Below, piece by piece: positions 54,632-64,000 of a stretch of 64,000 nucleotides of DNA. Within the stretch, counting starts at the first letter, position 1. The number at the start of each line of letters is the position of its first letter. The DNA is taken from NCBI GenBank assembly GCA_036898135.1, contig CM072527.1, positions 36,588,713 through 36,652,712 of the forward strand, given 5' to 3'. A program made the position numbers and the translations under genes. This DNA is from Oncomelania hupensis (Eukaryota > Mollusca > Gastropoda > Littorinimorpha > Pomatiopsidae). The notes beneath the pieces were generated by a model, which made no database searches, was not told the DNA's origin, and saw only the letters and a list, made by a program, of their open reading frames with translations.

Positions 54632-55145
54632 TCCTACCCTATCCTATTCCATAACTGGAAGGTCGCTGGGGCACAACAGATGATCGTTTAACCAGTGTAC
54701 TCCATCTTTCTCTGTCCTCAGCAACCCTCATGGCTTCGCTCAGTGTTAAGCCAGTCCGTTCTCGAATGTTGTCCTCCCACCTCTTTTTCTGTCTCCCTCT
54801 TCGAGCTTCTTCTGCCTCCTTGCACCGTGCCTTGCAGGATGGTCTTTGCGAGGCTTGATGCTCTGGTGATGCGGCCATACCATCGGAGTTTCAGTTTCTT
54901 CACCACTGTGAGCATGTCATCATGTTGTCCAATGGATGGTCTGTCGGACTTGGTCATTTGTGATGTGCTGAGTATAGGAAATGTACAGAAGTCTTCTGTG
55001 GCACCTCACCTCCATGTATTCATGTATTGTATTCTTCGGTGTAGATCTGCTGTGAGGGTTTATGTTTCGCAAGCGTATAGGAAGATGGAGATGACAAGGG
55101 AGCGCAGCAGCCTTACCTTGGGATGTAGACTGATGGTCTTGTCTG
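54632..55145 (-). mobile_element. RTE-like LINE, 3' fragment, minus orientation
   Basis: Tail CCCTATCCTATTCC, then the C-terminal coding part (LRWYGRITRAS, with an insertion in the GRPKKRW region) up to the segment corresponding to 16640 of the intact copy. Multiple frameshifts. It lies head-to-head with the plus-oriented copy that begins at 55309. Confidence 0.85.
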
Positions 55146-55308
55146 CTCGCCATCCTCCACTGCGGATGCCTATTGACGATCTATTTTGTTGATGAGCTGT
55201 TTGATCAAACTCGACTGATCGCTGATCATCACGTGCAGCTCTTTGATCTCGGGGAGCTCACTTATTTTGACAACTACTGCAGCCGTGGTCAGAAATGAGC
55301 TGGTGAAG
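55146..55308. other. GC-richer spacer between the two RTE fragments
   Basis: 163 bases without match elsewhere in the window. The minus strand reads a helical stretch (ISELPEIKELHVMISDQSSL) that could derive from a retroelement coiled coil; this is a guess. Confidence 0.3.
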
Positions 55309-57210
55309 TAGATGTCAGTACCATGATCACCACTTTTAACTCGGCTGTGAAAGGTGCCGCCACTGAGATCCTTGGCAAGCACCGCCCAAAGAGGAAACCG
55401 TGGATCACACCTGAACATTTGGACCTGTGTGATAAACGAAGAGAGAAGAAAAAGAACACCTCACAGGGAGCTGATGCCTACCGAAAAATCAACAATGACA
55501 TCCGAAAAGGCATGCGCATAGCAAAGGAGAACTGGATTGAAGAGCAATGCCAAGAAATAGAGATTGTCAGCCGCTTCACAGTCTGGTAGGCCTTCTTGCT
55601 GTTGTTCTTGTCCACAAACAGCCCAAGTTTCCACGATCTAAAGCAACTCTGGCATATGCCTTACAGAAGAACAAGAAGTCTTGGATAGATGGACAGAGTA
55701 CTGCTCTGACCTTTACAACCACAAACCAAACGGAGATCCATCAGTTCTAGCATGTCCACAGAACAGAGAAGAGGAAGAAACCCTCCCAATCCTCCGATAA
55801 GAAGTTGAGGCAGCAGTGCAATCACTAAAGAAGAGAAAGTCACGGGGAGTGGACAAAATACCCCTGGAATTGCTGCAAGCAGGAGGGGAAGTGATGATTG
55901 ACGCCCTCACCATTATCTATAACAAGATCTGGCAGAGTGGGGAGTGGCCTACACCATGGACAAAGTCGCTTGTTATCACTCTTCCCAAAAAGAGTAACCT
56001 CCAGGAGTGTGAAAATTACCGCACCATCAACCTAATCAGCCATCCCAGCAAGGTCCTTCTGTAAATAATATTCAACAGGTTGAAACCCCAGCTGAACAAA
56101 TCATAGCTGAAGAACAAACAGGATTTAGGGCAGGGCGAGGTACCACTTAACAGATTTTCAACCACAGAATAAACTGCGAAAAATACCTACAGCACCAACA
56201 AAATCATTGAAGTCATCAAAAGCCTGTATGACAAGACTACTAGTGCAGTCCTCTACAACAGCGCCACCGGGAACTGGTTCAGAACAACAATCGGTGTGCA
56301 TCAAGGATGCATACTCTCTCCAACATTCTTCAACATCTTCCATGTCAGATGCCCTTGCAGAACATGAAGTCACAGTCAGCATAGTGGGTAGAGCAATCTC
56401 CAACCTCAGTTTTGAGAATGACATTGATGGATTGGCTGGAGAGGAAGGAACAAGAACTTGAACAGTTTGTACAGAGACTTGACACCACCTCCAGAGCCTA
56501 TGGAATGGAAATAAGTGTAGAGAAGACCAAAATGACGACCAACAACACCAGAGGCATTAACATGAACAAGTCCAAGGCCAATCCCTCAACACAGTGCATA
56601 GCTTCAAATATTTAGGAGACAATGGGTCCCGACAGGAAGTCCTCTCCAGGATCGCACAAACAACTGTTGCCCTGGCAAAGTTTAAGCCTATTTGGAAAGA
56701 CAGGATCATCATTCATTCAGTCTACATTCCAAGGTAAGGTTGCTGCGCTCCCTTGTCATCTCCATCTTACTATACGCTTGCGAATTATGGACCCTCACAG
56801 CAGATCTACAACGAAGAATACAAAGCATGGAGATGAGGTGCTACAGAAGACTTCTGGCCATTTCCTATACCCAGCACATCACCAACCAAGAAGTCCGACA
56901 GACCATCACACAAGCCATTGCATTGGACAACACGATGACATGCTCACAGTGGTGAAGAAACTGAAACTCGGATGGTATGGCCACGTCACCAGAGCATCAG
57001 GCCTTGCAAAAACCATCCTGCAAGACACGGTGCAAGGAAGCAGAAGAAGAGGGAGAAAAAGAGGTGGGAGGACAACATTCAAGAATGGACTGGTTTGACA
57101 CTGAACGAAGCCGTGAGATTTTCTGAGAACAGAAAAAGATGTAATACGCTGGTTAAACGATCATATGTGGTGCCCCAACAATCTTTGAGTACGTGATAGG
57201 ACGGGGTAGG
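55309..57210 (+). mobile_element. RTE-like LINE, plus orientation, decayed
   Basis: It corresponds to the linker, RT and C-terminus of the 1032-codon ORF (GKHRPKRKPWITPEHLDLCD near 55370, a NYRTINLISHPSKVLL block near 56020, GMEISVEKTKMTTNN near 56500, LYACELWTLTADLQRRIQSM near 56780). Frames are broken repeatedly, the FADD region reads FENDIDGLAGEE, and a ~50-bp segment at 55562-55612 is inverted in place. It ends with GGACGGGGTAGGACGGG, a diverged form of the family tail. Confidence 0.85.
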
Positions 57211-59322
57211 ACGGGATTAATTTAATGTGTTACTGTTATTTCTATGATTAGGTATTGAAGTCCAAGAAGTAGAAAGCAGTATCTACGTACTAGTTATAGA
57301 AATAGTATCATTGCATAGCATGGCTAACAGCCTTTGCCCCTCATAGGTCTTAATAAATGTCTCAGACTCAAACTCATGGCTTTTGTGACTACTTGGAACC
57401 CTTTGACTCCAAAAGACTGGAGTAGATGCTATCTTTATATAGCTTATCAACACAGGTTTTGAACACATTAAGTGATTTAGCATCCACACCTTGGCAGGCA
57501 AGTTACTCCATGGGGTTACAACTCTGTTATTTAAAAAAACAACTGCTGGAACTGGCATGTTTTATTAAGTTCTAGTAAATGTTAAAATTATGGCCTCTTG
57601 TAATAACCAAAATTATTAGAATTCAAGAGAGGATTAGTACTTAATGGATCATAAAAATGATGCACTGTTTTAAAATCTTTTATTAAATGATCCACTTACC
57701 TTAATGCAAACTGGGCAACATTAGTGACGTCAATCGCTCCACGTAGGAGAGTCCTGACATGCCACAACAAACATCAGCCTAATTAAGCTCAATCCATAAT
57801 AAAAGAAGCAGTTAAAGGGTGAATTTGATTAATTATGAATGTATTTGTGTAAAATTTGGCTCGACTACTTCGGGGATTTCCGTTTGTAATGGAGCCCATC
57901 GATCGTAGACCAGCAAAAAGGGGAATGTAAAGAGCGAAAAGGGGATTTAAAAAGCGAAAATGACATGTAATAAGCAAAAAAGTTTTTAAAGAAATTCAGT
58001 GCATCAAAATATGGTTTTAATGGGTACACTGGATTGCATATCACTGAGAAATCAGCATTAAGGACACCTCCTCGGCTCCTGCCTTCTGCCAAAGCGCGAA
58101 ACTCCGCTATAACTTATGACGGACAGCTGACAGCTAGAACGAACAACAGTATATACAACGTTGCAAGCTACGACTGCAAGTGTTCCTTACCTTGTGAAAG
58201 TCTGTCAGAAACGAGCTATTCGTTGTTTTCGAAAGCGATAAACTTAATTTTAAAAAAGTGTTGGCTGTTGTTGATGTTGATTGAAAATGGCGTCTGCCCT
58301 TTGGCGTATGAATGCACAGTGAGTGTACAAAATAAACAAACATAACTGGGGCCCGTTTCCTAGGTTTGCGGGCATGCGCAGTGAGAGCATAGCAACCACA
58401 GCTATGATTTCCATAATTTATTATATGTGTAACTCTTCACCCATGATTTTTGTATATTTAACATGAGAGCTATTGATTTAAAATGTGTACCTCTGCATAA
58501 ATTGCCATATTAAAAAAATGTATACCTCTGCATAAATTGACATATTTGAATGCACTCTTTCTCGCTTTGGCCTTCTGCCAGTAGAATTACGTAATGTATA
58601 AATTAGTGAAATTTACTGATAATTCTTTTAAATAAAATTAATGTCGATGTTCTGTCGATTTTGTAGCAATGGTTTTTAAGCATATTAAAAACAATCCAAT
58701 ATTTATGACTTGTAGAACGCCAACAAGTTAGTTATCTCCAAATATAGTTTAAAGGCATTATGTCTGGGAATTCTCATTTTCTGCAAATAGCTCATCTACC
58801 GGGACGGCCTTACAACTTATAAAGTCACAGACACAGGCGCTCGAATCTGGATATGAGAAGATTTGTTAGTTGGTTAGTTATTCCTTGCTTACAGGGTCCT
58901 GCGGAATGTAAAGAGCCGAATCAGGACCAAAACATCAGAACCACAACTTAGTTTAAAGAGAATTCACCCCTGACCCGTATAAAAGATCAGCTGAAACAAC
59001 CCTAGTGACAGCCGGTCACTTTACAATAAAGGCATCCCACCCAGGGAACGCTGACGCTATACTCTAATTTATTGAACTCCCTTTACAAAAACAAAATAGA
59101 ATATAAACATCATTATAAAATATCAACAAAACACATACATATAAATGCCTACATTGCTAAATAATAATATTATAGGAAGCCCTAGTGACCATTTGGCAGA
59201 AAGCGTCCAATATTTCCAAGCTGACCCAACCGACCTCAGACACAAATGCGGAGTTTTGGAAGAGTTTTCAAGAAAAAAAAGTAGGTGACTGATCTAGTGA
59301 AGAAGATGATAGTATGTGAGAA
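57020..59322. repeat. segmental duplication, copy 1
   Basis: This segment and 60325-62597 share about 2.27 kb with scattered substitutions and small indels. It comprises the last ~190 bp of the RTE fragment, ~1.65 kb of otherwise unique flank (57211-58867, no supported gene; includes GGGGCCCGTTTCCTAG...TGCGGGCATGCGCAGTGAG at 58349-58385), and a family R copy (58868-59310). Confidence 0.9.
58868..59310 (-). repeat. family R copy (within duplication copy 1)
   Basis: A variant of R beginning GTTAGTTATTCCTTGCTTACAG and GGTCCTGCGG; otherwise the same order of conserved blocks. Paired with the copy at 62140-62590. Confidence 0.8.
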
Positions 59323-59339
59323 GCAGGGCCGGATCCAGG

Positions 59340-59515
59340 GGGGAGGGGGGTTCCGGAACCCAGGTAACCCCTCTCCCCTCTCTCTTTCTCTCTCTCCCTC
59401 TCTCTCTCTTTCACTCTCTCTCCCTCTTTCTCTCATTTTCTCTCTCTCCCTCTCCCTCTCTCTCTCTTTCTCTCTGTTTTCTGTTAATGGTAGACCTACT
59501 TTTAAAAAAAAAAAA
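59340..59515. repeat. (CT)n-rich tract
   Basis: CTCTCTCT with CCC and TTT interruptions at about 59370-59480, then a GTTAATGGTAGACCTAC(TTT)AAAA segment that recurs after the (CT)n at 63861-63945, so the microsatellite belongs to a larger repeat. Confidence 0.85.
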
Positions 59516-59900
59516 CACCACACACGCACTAAAAGTGGATGATGGCATGCAAGAAGGAGGAGGGTGTGGGTGGGTGGGGGGAGGACAGAGGATAAAATAA
59601 GCAAGTTGACGTTTCCCAATAAATTCTGTGAGTACTTCTTAGTAAGCTCCACATAGAACAATTCTCCACTCACACAACCCCAGCCCAATCATCCCAGTAT
59701 ACCATCTTTCCAATCCTCAACACCACGTAAGTGAGTTTTGCTCTCACTCCATAAAGTCTAATTATTAGGAAATAAATTGCTGTATTTATGCTGCTATTAA
59801 AATCGTCTGGAGTTTGTATGCGATGTCTTTATCTTCTAGTATAGTTTGGCTTTACATCACAGAGACCCGTATGTGCTAAGGTAAGACCTGAAGTTCCACT
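59516..59900. other. no recognised feature
   Basis: GGTGGG-rich segment at 59560-59590 (TGGATGATGG..GAAGGAGG also recurs at 63965-63990), then AT-rich sequence without coding signal. Confidence 0.35.
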
Positions 59901-59904
59901 GTTC

Positions 59905-59966
59905 AGCTTACTTTCACTTCAAGTTTCAAAGGTTAAGCATCAACAAGCCCGGTTAGTACTTGGATG
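59905..59966 (+). pseudogene. 5S rRNA-derived fragment
   Basis: AGGTTAAGCATCAACAAGCC and CGGTTAGTACTTGGATGAG follow the order A-box, intermediate element, C-box of 5S rRNA genes. The 5' and 3' thirds of a 5S gene are missing, so it is a pseudogene or the head of a SINE3-type element. Confidence 0.6.
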
Positions 59967-60196
59967 AGTAAGTTTATTATATTTGGATAGAACTGCCCAG
60001 CTGACTGGGGTGTGGGGTGGGGAGGTGATGTGACACACAACGCGACAGCGCATAACAGTTACCCCCATGGTGATCGCAAACCCAGGCTTCCTGACTCTGG
60101 AGTATTTATAGAACCAGCCATGAAAAAGCAACGAGGGAGAGGAGATGACCACCGCCTTCATGAATCTGACCCTGAGAAAAGGGGAGGTGCCGAGGA

Positions 60197-60242
<46 letters not shown>

Positions 60243-60320
60243 ATTTATTTTATGTAGCGTTACCGCAAAGTCAGACAAACGTTTGCTCTAAGCGCTTTTC
60301 ATGCAGACGCATTCCTTCAC
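60197..60320. repeat. (ATG)n plus SINE-tail-like sequence
   Basis: (GAT)n at 60197-60241 followed by TTTATTTTATGTAGCGTTACC and GCTCTAAGCGCTTTTCATGC, related to the insert at 49940-50288. Confidence 0.7.
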
Positions 60321-60324
60321 TGGG

Positions 60325-62597
60325 GCAAGACACGGTGCAAGGAAGCAGAAGAAGAGGGAGAAAAAGAGGTGGGAGGACAACATTTAAGAATGGACTGGTT
60401 TGACACTGAACGAAGCCGTGAGATTTTCTGAGAACAGAAAAAGATGTAATACGCTGGTTAAACGATCATATGTGGTGCCCCAACAATCTTTGAGTACGTG
60501 ATAGGACGGGGTAGGACGGGATTAATTTAATGTGTTACTGTTATTTCTATGATTAGATATTGAAGTCCAAGAAGTAGAAAGCAGTATCTACGTACTAGTT
60601 ATAGAAATAGTATCATTGCATAGCATGGCTAACCGCCTTTGCCCCTCATAGGTCTTAATAAATGTCTCAGACTCAAACTCATGGCTTTTGTGACTACTTG
60701 GAACCCTTTGACTCCGAAAGAATGGAGTAGATGCTATCTTTATATAGCTTATGAACACAGGTTTTGAACACATTAAGTGATTTAGCATCCACACCTTGGC
60801 AGGCAAGTTAACTCCATGGGGTTACAACTCTGTTATTTAAAAAAAACAACTGCTCGAACTGGCAAGTTTTACTAAGTTGTAGTAAATGTTAAAATTATGG
60901 CCTCTTGTAATAACCAAAATTATTAGTATTCAAGAGAGGATTAGTACTTAATGGATCATAAAAATGATGCACTGTTTTAAAATCTTTCATTAAATGATCC
61001 ACTTACCTTAATGCAAACTGGGCAACATTAGTGACGTCAATCGCTCCTCGTAGGAGAGTCCTGACATGCCACAACAAACATCAGCCTAATTAAGCTCAAT
61101 CCATAATAAAAGAAGCAGTTAAAGGGTGAATTTAATTAATTATGAATGTATTTGTGTAAAATTTGGCTCGACTACTTCGGGGATTTCCGTTTGTAATGGA
61201 GCCCATCGATCGAAGACCAGCAAAAAGAGGAATGTAAAGAGCGAAAAGGGGATTTAAAAAGCAAAAATGACACGGAATAAGCAAAAAAGCATTTAAAGGA
61301 ATTCAATGCATCAAAATATGGTTTTAATGGGTGTATTGGATTGCATATATCACTGAGAAATCAGCATTAGGGACACCTCCTGCCTTCTGCGGAGCAATGC
61401 GCGAAACTCCGCTATAACTTATGACGGACAGCTGACAGCTAGAACGAACAACATACAACGTTGCAAGCTTAGACTGCAAGTGTTGCTTACCTTGTGAAAG
61501 TCAGTAAAGGATCTATTCGTTGTTTCTAAAAGCGATAAACTTAATTTTTTTTAAAGTGTTAGCATCTGCCCTTTGGCGTATGAATACACAGTGTACAAAA
61601 TAAACAAACATAACAGGGGCCCGTTTCCTAGATTTGCGGGCATGCGCAGTGAGAGCATAGCAACCACAGTTATGATTTCCATAAATTATTATATGTGTAA
61701 CTCTTCACCAATGATTTTTGTATATTTAACATGAGAGCTATTGATTTAAAATGTATACCTTTGCATACATTGCCATATTAAAAAAAATGTATACCTCTGC
61801 ATAAATTGACATATTTTAATGCACTCTTTCTCGCTTTGGCCTTCTGCCAGTAGAATTAAGTCATGTATAAATTAGTGAAATTTATTGATAATTCTTTTAA
61901 ATAATATTAACTGTCGAGGTTCTGTCGATTTTCTAGCAATGGTTTTTTTAGCATATTAAAAACAATAAAATATTTATGACTTGTAGAACGCCAATGAGTT
62001 AGTTCTCCAAATATAGTTTAAAGGCATTTATGTCTGGGAATTCTCATTTCATGCAAATAGCTCATCTACCGGAGCGGCCTTAGCCTACAACTTACAAAGT
62101 CTCAGACACAGGCGCTCGAATCTGGATGTGAGAAGATTTGTTAGTTGTTTAGTTATTCCTTGCTTACAGGGTCCTGCGGACTGTAAAGAGCCGAATCAGG
62201 ACCAAAACATCAGAACCACAACTTGGTTGAACTTGATCCATATAAAAGATCAGCTGAAACAACCCTAATGTAACACTGAAGGCACTCCACCAACAGGTCA
62301 CTTTACAATAAAGGCATCCCACGCAGGGGACGCTGAGGTTATACACTAATTTATCGAACCCCTTTAAAATACAAATAAAATATAAACATTATAAAATATC
62401 AACAAAACACATACATATAAAATGCCTACATTGCTAAATAATCATATCATAGGAAGCCCTAGTGACCATTTGGCAAAAAGCGTCCATATGTCCAAGCTGA
62501 CCCAGCAGACTTCACACACAACTGAGGAGTTTTGGAAGAGTTTTCAAGAGAAAAGGTAGGTGACTGGTCTAGTGAAAAAGATGATAGCATGTGAGAA
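60325..62597. repeat. segmental duplication, copy 2
   Basis: It starts GCAAGACACGGTGCAAGG inside the RTE 3' end, so the LINE part is 5'-truncated here, and follows copy 1 through the RTE tail, the flank and the R copy (62140-62590) to ...GTGAGAA. The left neighbour is SINE-like sequence. Confidence 0.9.
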
Positions 62598-62885
62598 TTG
62601 CCCAAGCATGTGTATAGTTTATATAACATACTACTAGCGTGTGTGTGATAGTGTCATTGTCCATAAGTTTTAGTTACTGTAAATACCACCATCATTATCT
62701 ACTTTCAAAGTTATGTTGCTATTACAATAGAATTTCGCTGTTTTGAATGTTTACATGCAGATGGACGGTGCATTAAAAATCTCATTGTACATGTGTATGT
62801 GGGCAATAAAGGATTGTGTAGCCTGTACTATAATACACGACAGTTTTTCAAGGATCCATGTTCTTACAATCATACAGAAAGTGGG
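62598..62885. other. no recognised feature
   Basis: AT-rich unique-looking sequence; no coding or repeat signal. Confidence 0.35.
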
Positions 62886-62886
62886 A

Positions 62887-62890
<4 letters not shown>

Positions 62891-62947
<57 letters not shown>

Positions 62948-62990
62948 GGACAGGGAGAGACAGAGAGAGAGAAAGAAAGAGAGAGGATTA
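62891..62990. repeat. (GA)n microsatellite
   Basis: Pure GA run at about 62891-62942, then GACAGA/GAAA-interrupted purines. Confidence 0.95.
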
Positions 62991-63129
62991 ATAATCAAAG
63001 ACTTTTAATATCAAGATGGACTCACATGTGAGTCCATGTACTCATCCGCTCCCTACACCCCACCCTCTCCCAACATACCCCCCCCATGAGGCATGATAGA
63101 TATCAATGAGACAAACATACTTTGCACAT

Positions 63130-63600
63130 TTGGTAAACCTCACTTAAAGGTCAAGGTCACTGGAGCTATCCAAAGTCAGTTAGTATGGTAATTTGAAGTG
63201 ACCTAGACCCTAAACTATGGCAGATATAAAGTTCAAACTTGTTGCATTTAGAGGTGATAGATTGATCTTTTATATTTGTTCCGTTTTTGCGTTGATCGTG
63301 AAGGTCAAGATCATTTCAGACCTTGCATAAACATACACAAAATAGGTCATCGTACAGTGGAATGGCTTTATTTAACCCATAGTATGCAACCACATTGGGT
63401 TATTTGATCATACATGAGCATGAGACGTCGCTTGAAGGTCAAGGTCATACCAAGGTCAAGGTCACTGCAGGTCAAGGTCATCCCAAGATCACTGGTGTTT
63501 ATTTTTGTATAATACAACTTTTGCTGTTGTTTATTTTATATTACATAAGTGTATTTGGAGCCAGAGGTCAAGGTCATCTCAAGGTCAAGAGCACAGAAAA
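63130..63600 (+). repeat. AAGGTCA-rich dispersed repeat
   Basis: Six exact TCAAGGTCA motifs (63151, 63439, 63456, 63472, 63568, 63579) plus several near matches such as TCAAGATCA lie in otherwise irregular sequence. The motif equals the extended half-site bound by NR5A- and ERR-type nuclear receptors; whether it binds anything here is unknown. Confidence 0.8.
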
Positions 63601-63858
63601 ATCAAAATTGGTATTGCTTTGCATTTTAATGCCACTGTTTCATACTGGTTGTTTTTTTTTTGTTTTTTTTTCTGGGCACTCATTTTTATGTTAAATATTG
63701 CAAGTTCCATAAGGAGCGTGTGAGTCATATGGGTTTTGCCCTTCTAGTTATTTTTGATATAACTAACACACCTACATTTGGACATTCATCCTCCTCTTCA
63801 AAGTGCAATCGATCAAGTTTATGTGTGAGTATATGTGTGATAAATACCTCAATGCATG

Positions 63859-63860
<2 letters not shown>

Positions 63861-63916
<56 letters not shown>

Positions 63917-63945
63917 AATGGTAGACCTACTTTAAAAAAACAAAA
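63861..63945. repeat. (CT)n microsatellite with conserved flank
   Basis: Pure CT run at about 63861-63913, then GTTAATGGTAGACCTACTT and an A run, the same flank as at 59480-59515. Confidence 0.95.
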
Positions 63946-64000
63946 AAAAAACACCCACCAAAAGTGGATGATGGAATGGAAGGAGGAATGGAGAGAGCGG

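Noticed and set aside
58034..58345. 103-codon plus-strand ORF in the duplicated segment
   Set aside because: The corresponding frame in duplication copy 2 is broken by indels, and composition is not protein-like.
62793..63008. ORF with RERERE repeats, and similar at 59236-59688 and 63772-63954
   Set aside because: Translations of (GA)n/(CT)n microsatellites.
1..64000. Origin, operon, promoter-box or riboswitch annotation of bacterial type
   Set aside because: Splice signals, SINEs/LINEs and microsatellite density show a eukaryotic nuclear genome.

Overview
The window is metazoan nuclear DNA, most likely from a lophotrochozoan and probably a gastropod or other mollusc. Spliced genes with phase-compatible exons, several non-LTR retrotransposon lineages, tRNA- and 5S-derived SINEs, long-LTR Ty3-type elements and very abundant microsatellites all fit this. 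The phylum is an inference; I recognise no diagnostic gene. There is no prokaryotic, organellar or CRISPR signal. Only a small part is host coding sequence; most is layered mobile DNA.

Layout, left to right. 1-1905: a LINE endonuclease remnant, a 94-bp-arm palindrome and TAC-rich simple repeats. 1934-3818 (+): the last two exons of a host gene, with a serine run encoded by a TCA microsatellite. 3950-5148: simple repeats and a tRNA-derived SINE. 5390-20400 (-): an L1-like LINE opened by later insertions, namely a complete Ty3-type element at 6345-15636 (two 2119-bp LTRs, 5-bp target duplication, one uninterrupted gag-pol frame with integrase BEFORE reverse transcriptase) and an RTE-like LINE with an intact 1032-codon frame at 16138-19354, itself inside copies of a dispersed repeat called family R here. 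20400-27260: more R copies and LINE remnants. 27380-34350: a tandem ~150-bp repeat broken by a 2.26-kb non-coding insertion (27802-30062) and by a probable solo LTR (30198-34151) that itself contains a CR1-like LINE.

34611-53631 (-): a host gene whose large exon encodes a degenerate STAND-like NTPase segment and a long ankyrin array. Two upstream exons join it in phase. Its introns carry a second Ty3-type element (40013-47093, also integrase before RNase H, reverse transcriptase deleted), a split minisatellite and a decayed RTE copy. The end of its ankyrin array is damaged by a 4-bp frameshift, a nonsense change and a 5S-derived SINE. 53859-57210: RTE fragments in both orientations, one interrupting an unidentified Cys-rich reading frame. 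57020-62597: a ~2.3-kb duplication. 62890-64000: simple repeats and a cluster of TCAAGGTCA motifs.

The most unusual content is two distinct Ty3-type elements sharing a copia-like pol order (as known for Gmr1-type elements), one apparently intact and very young; neighbouring repeat copies that serve as empty sites defining several insertions to the base; and a recurrent pattern of inverted fold-back duplications, which may be real or partly assembly artefacts.
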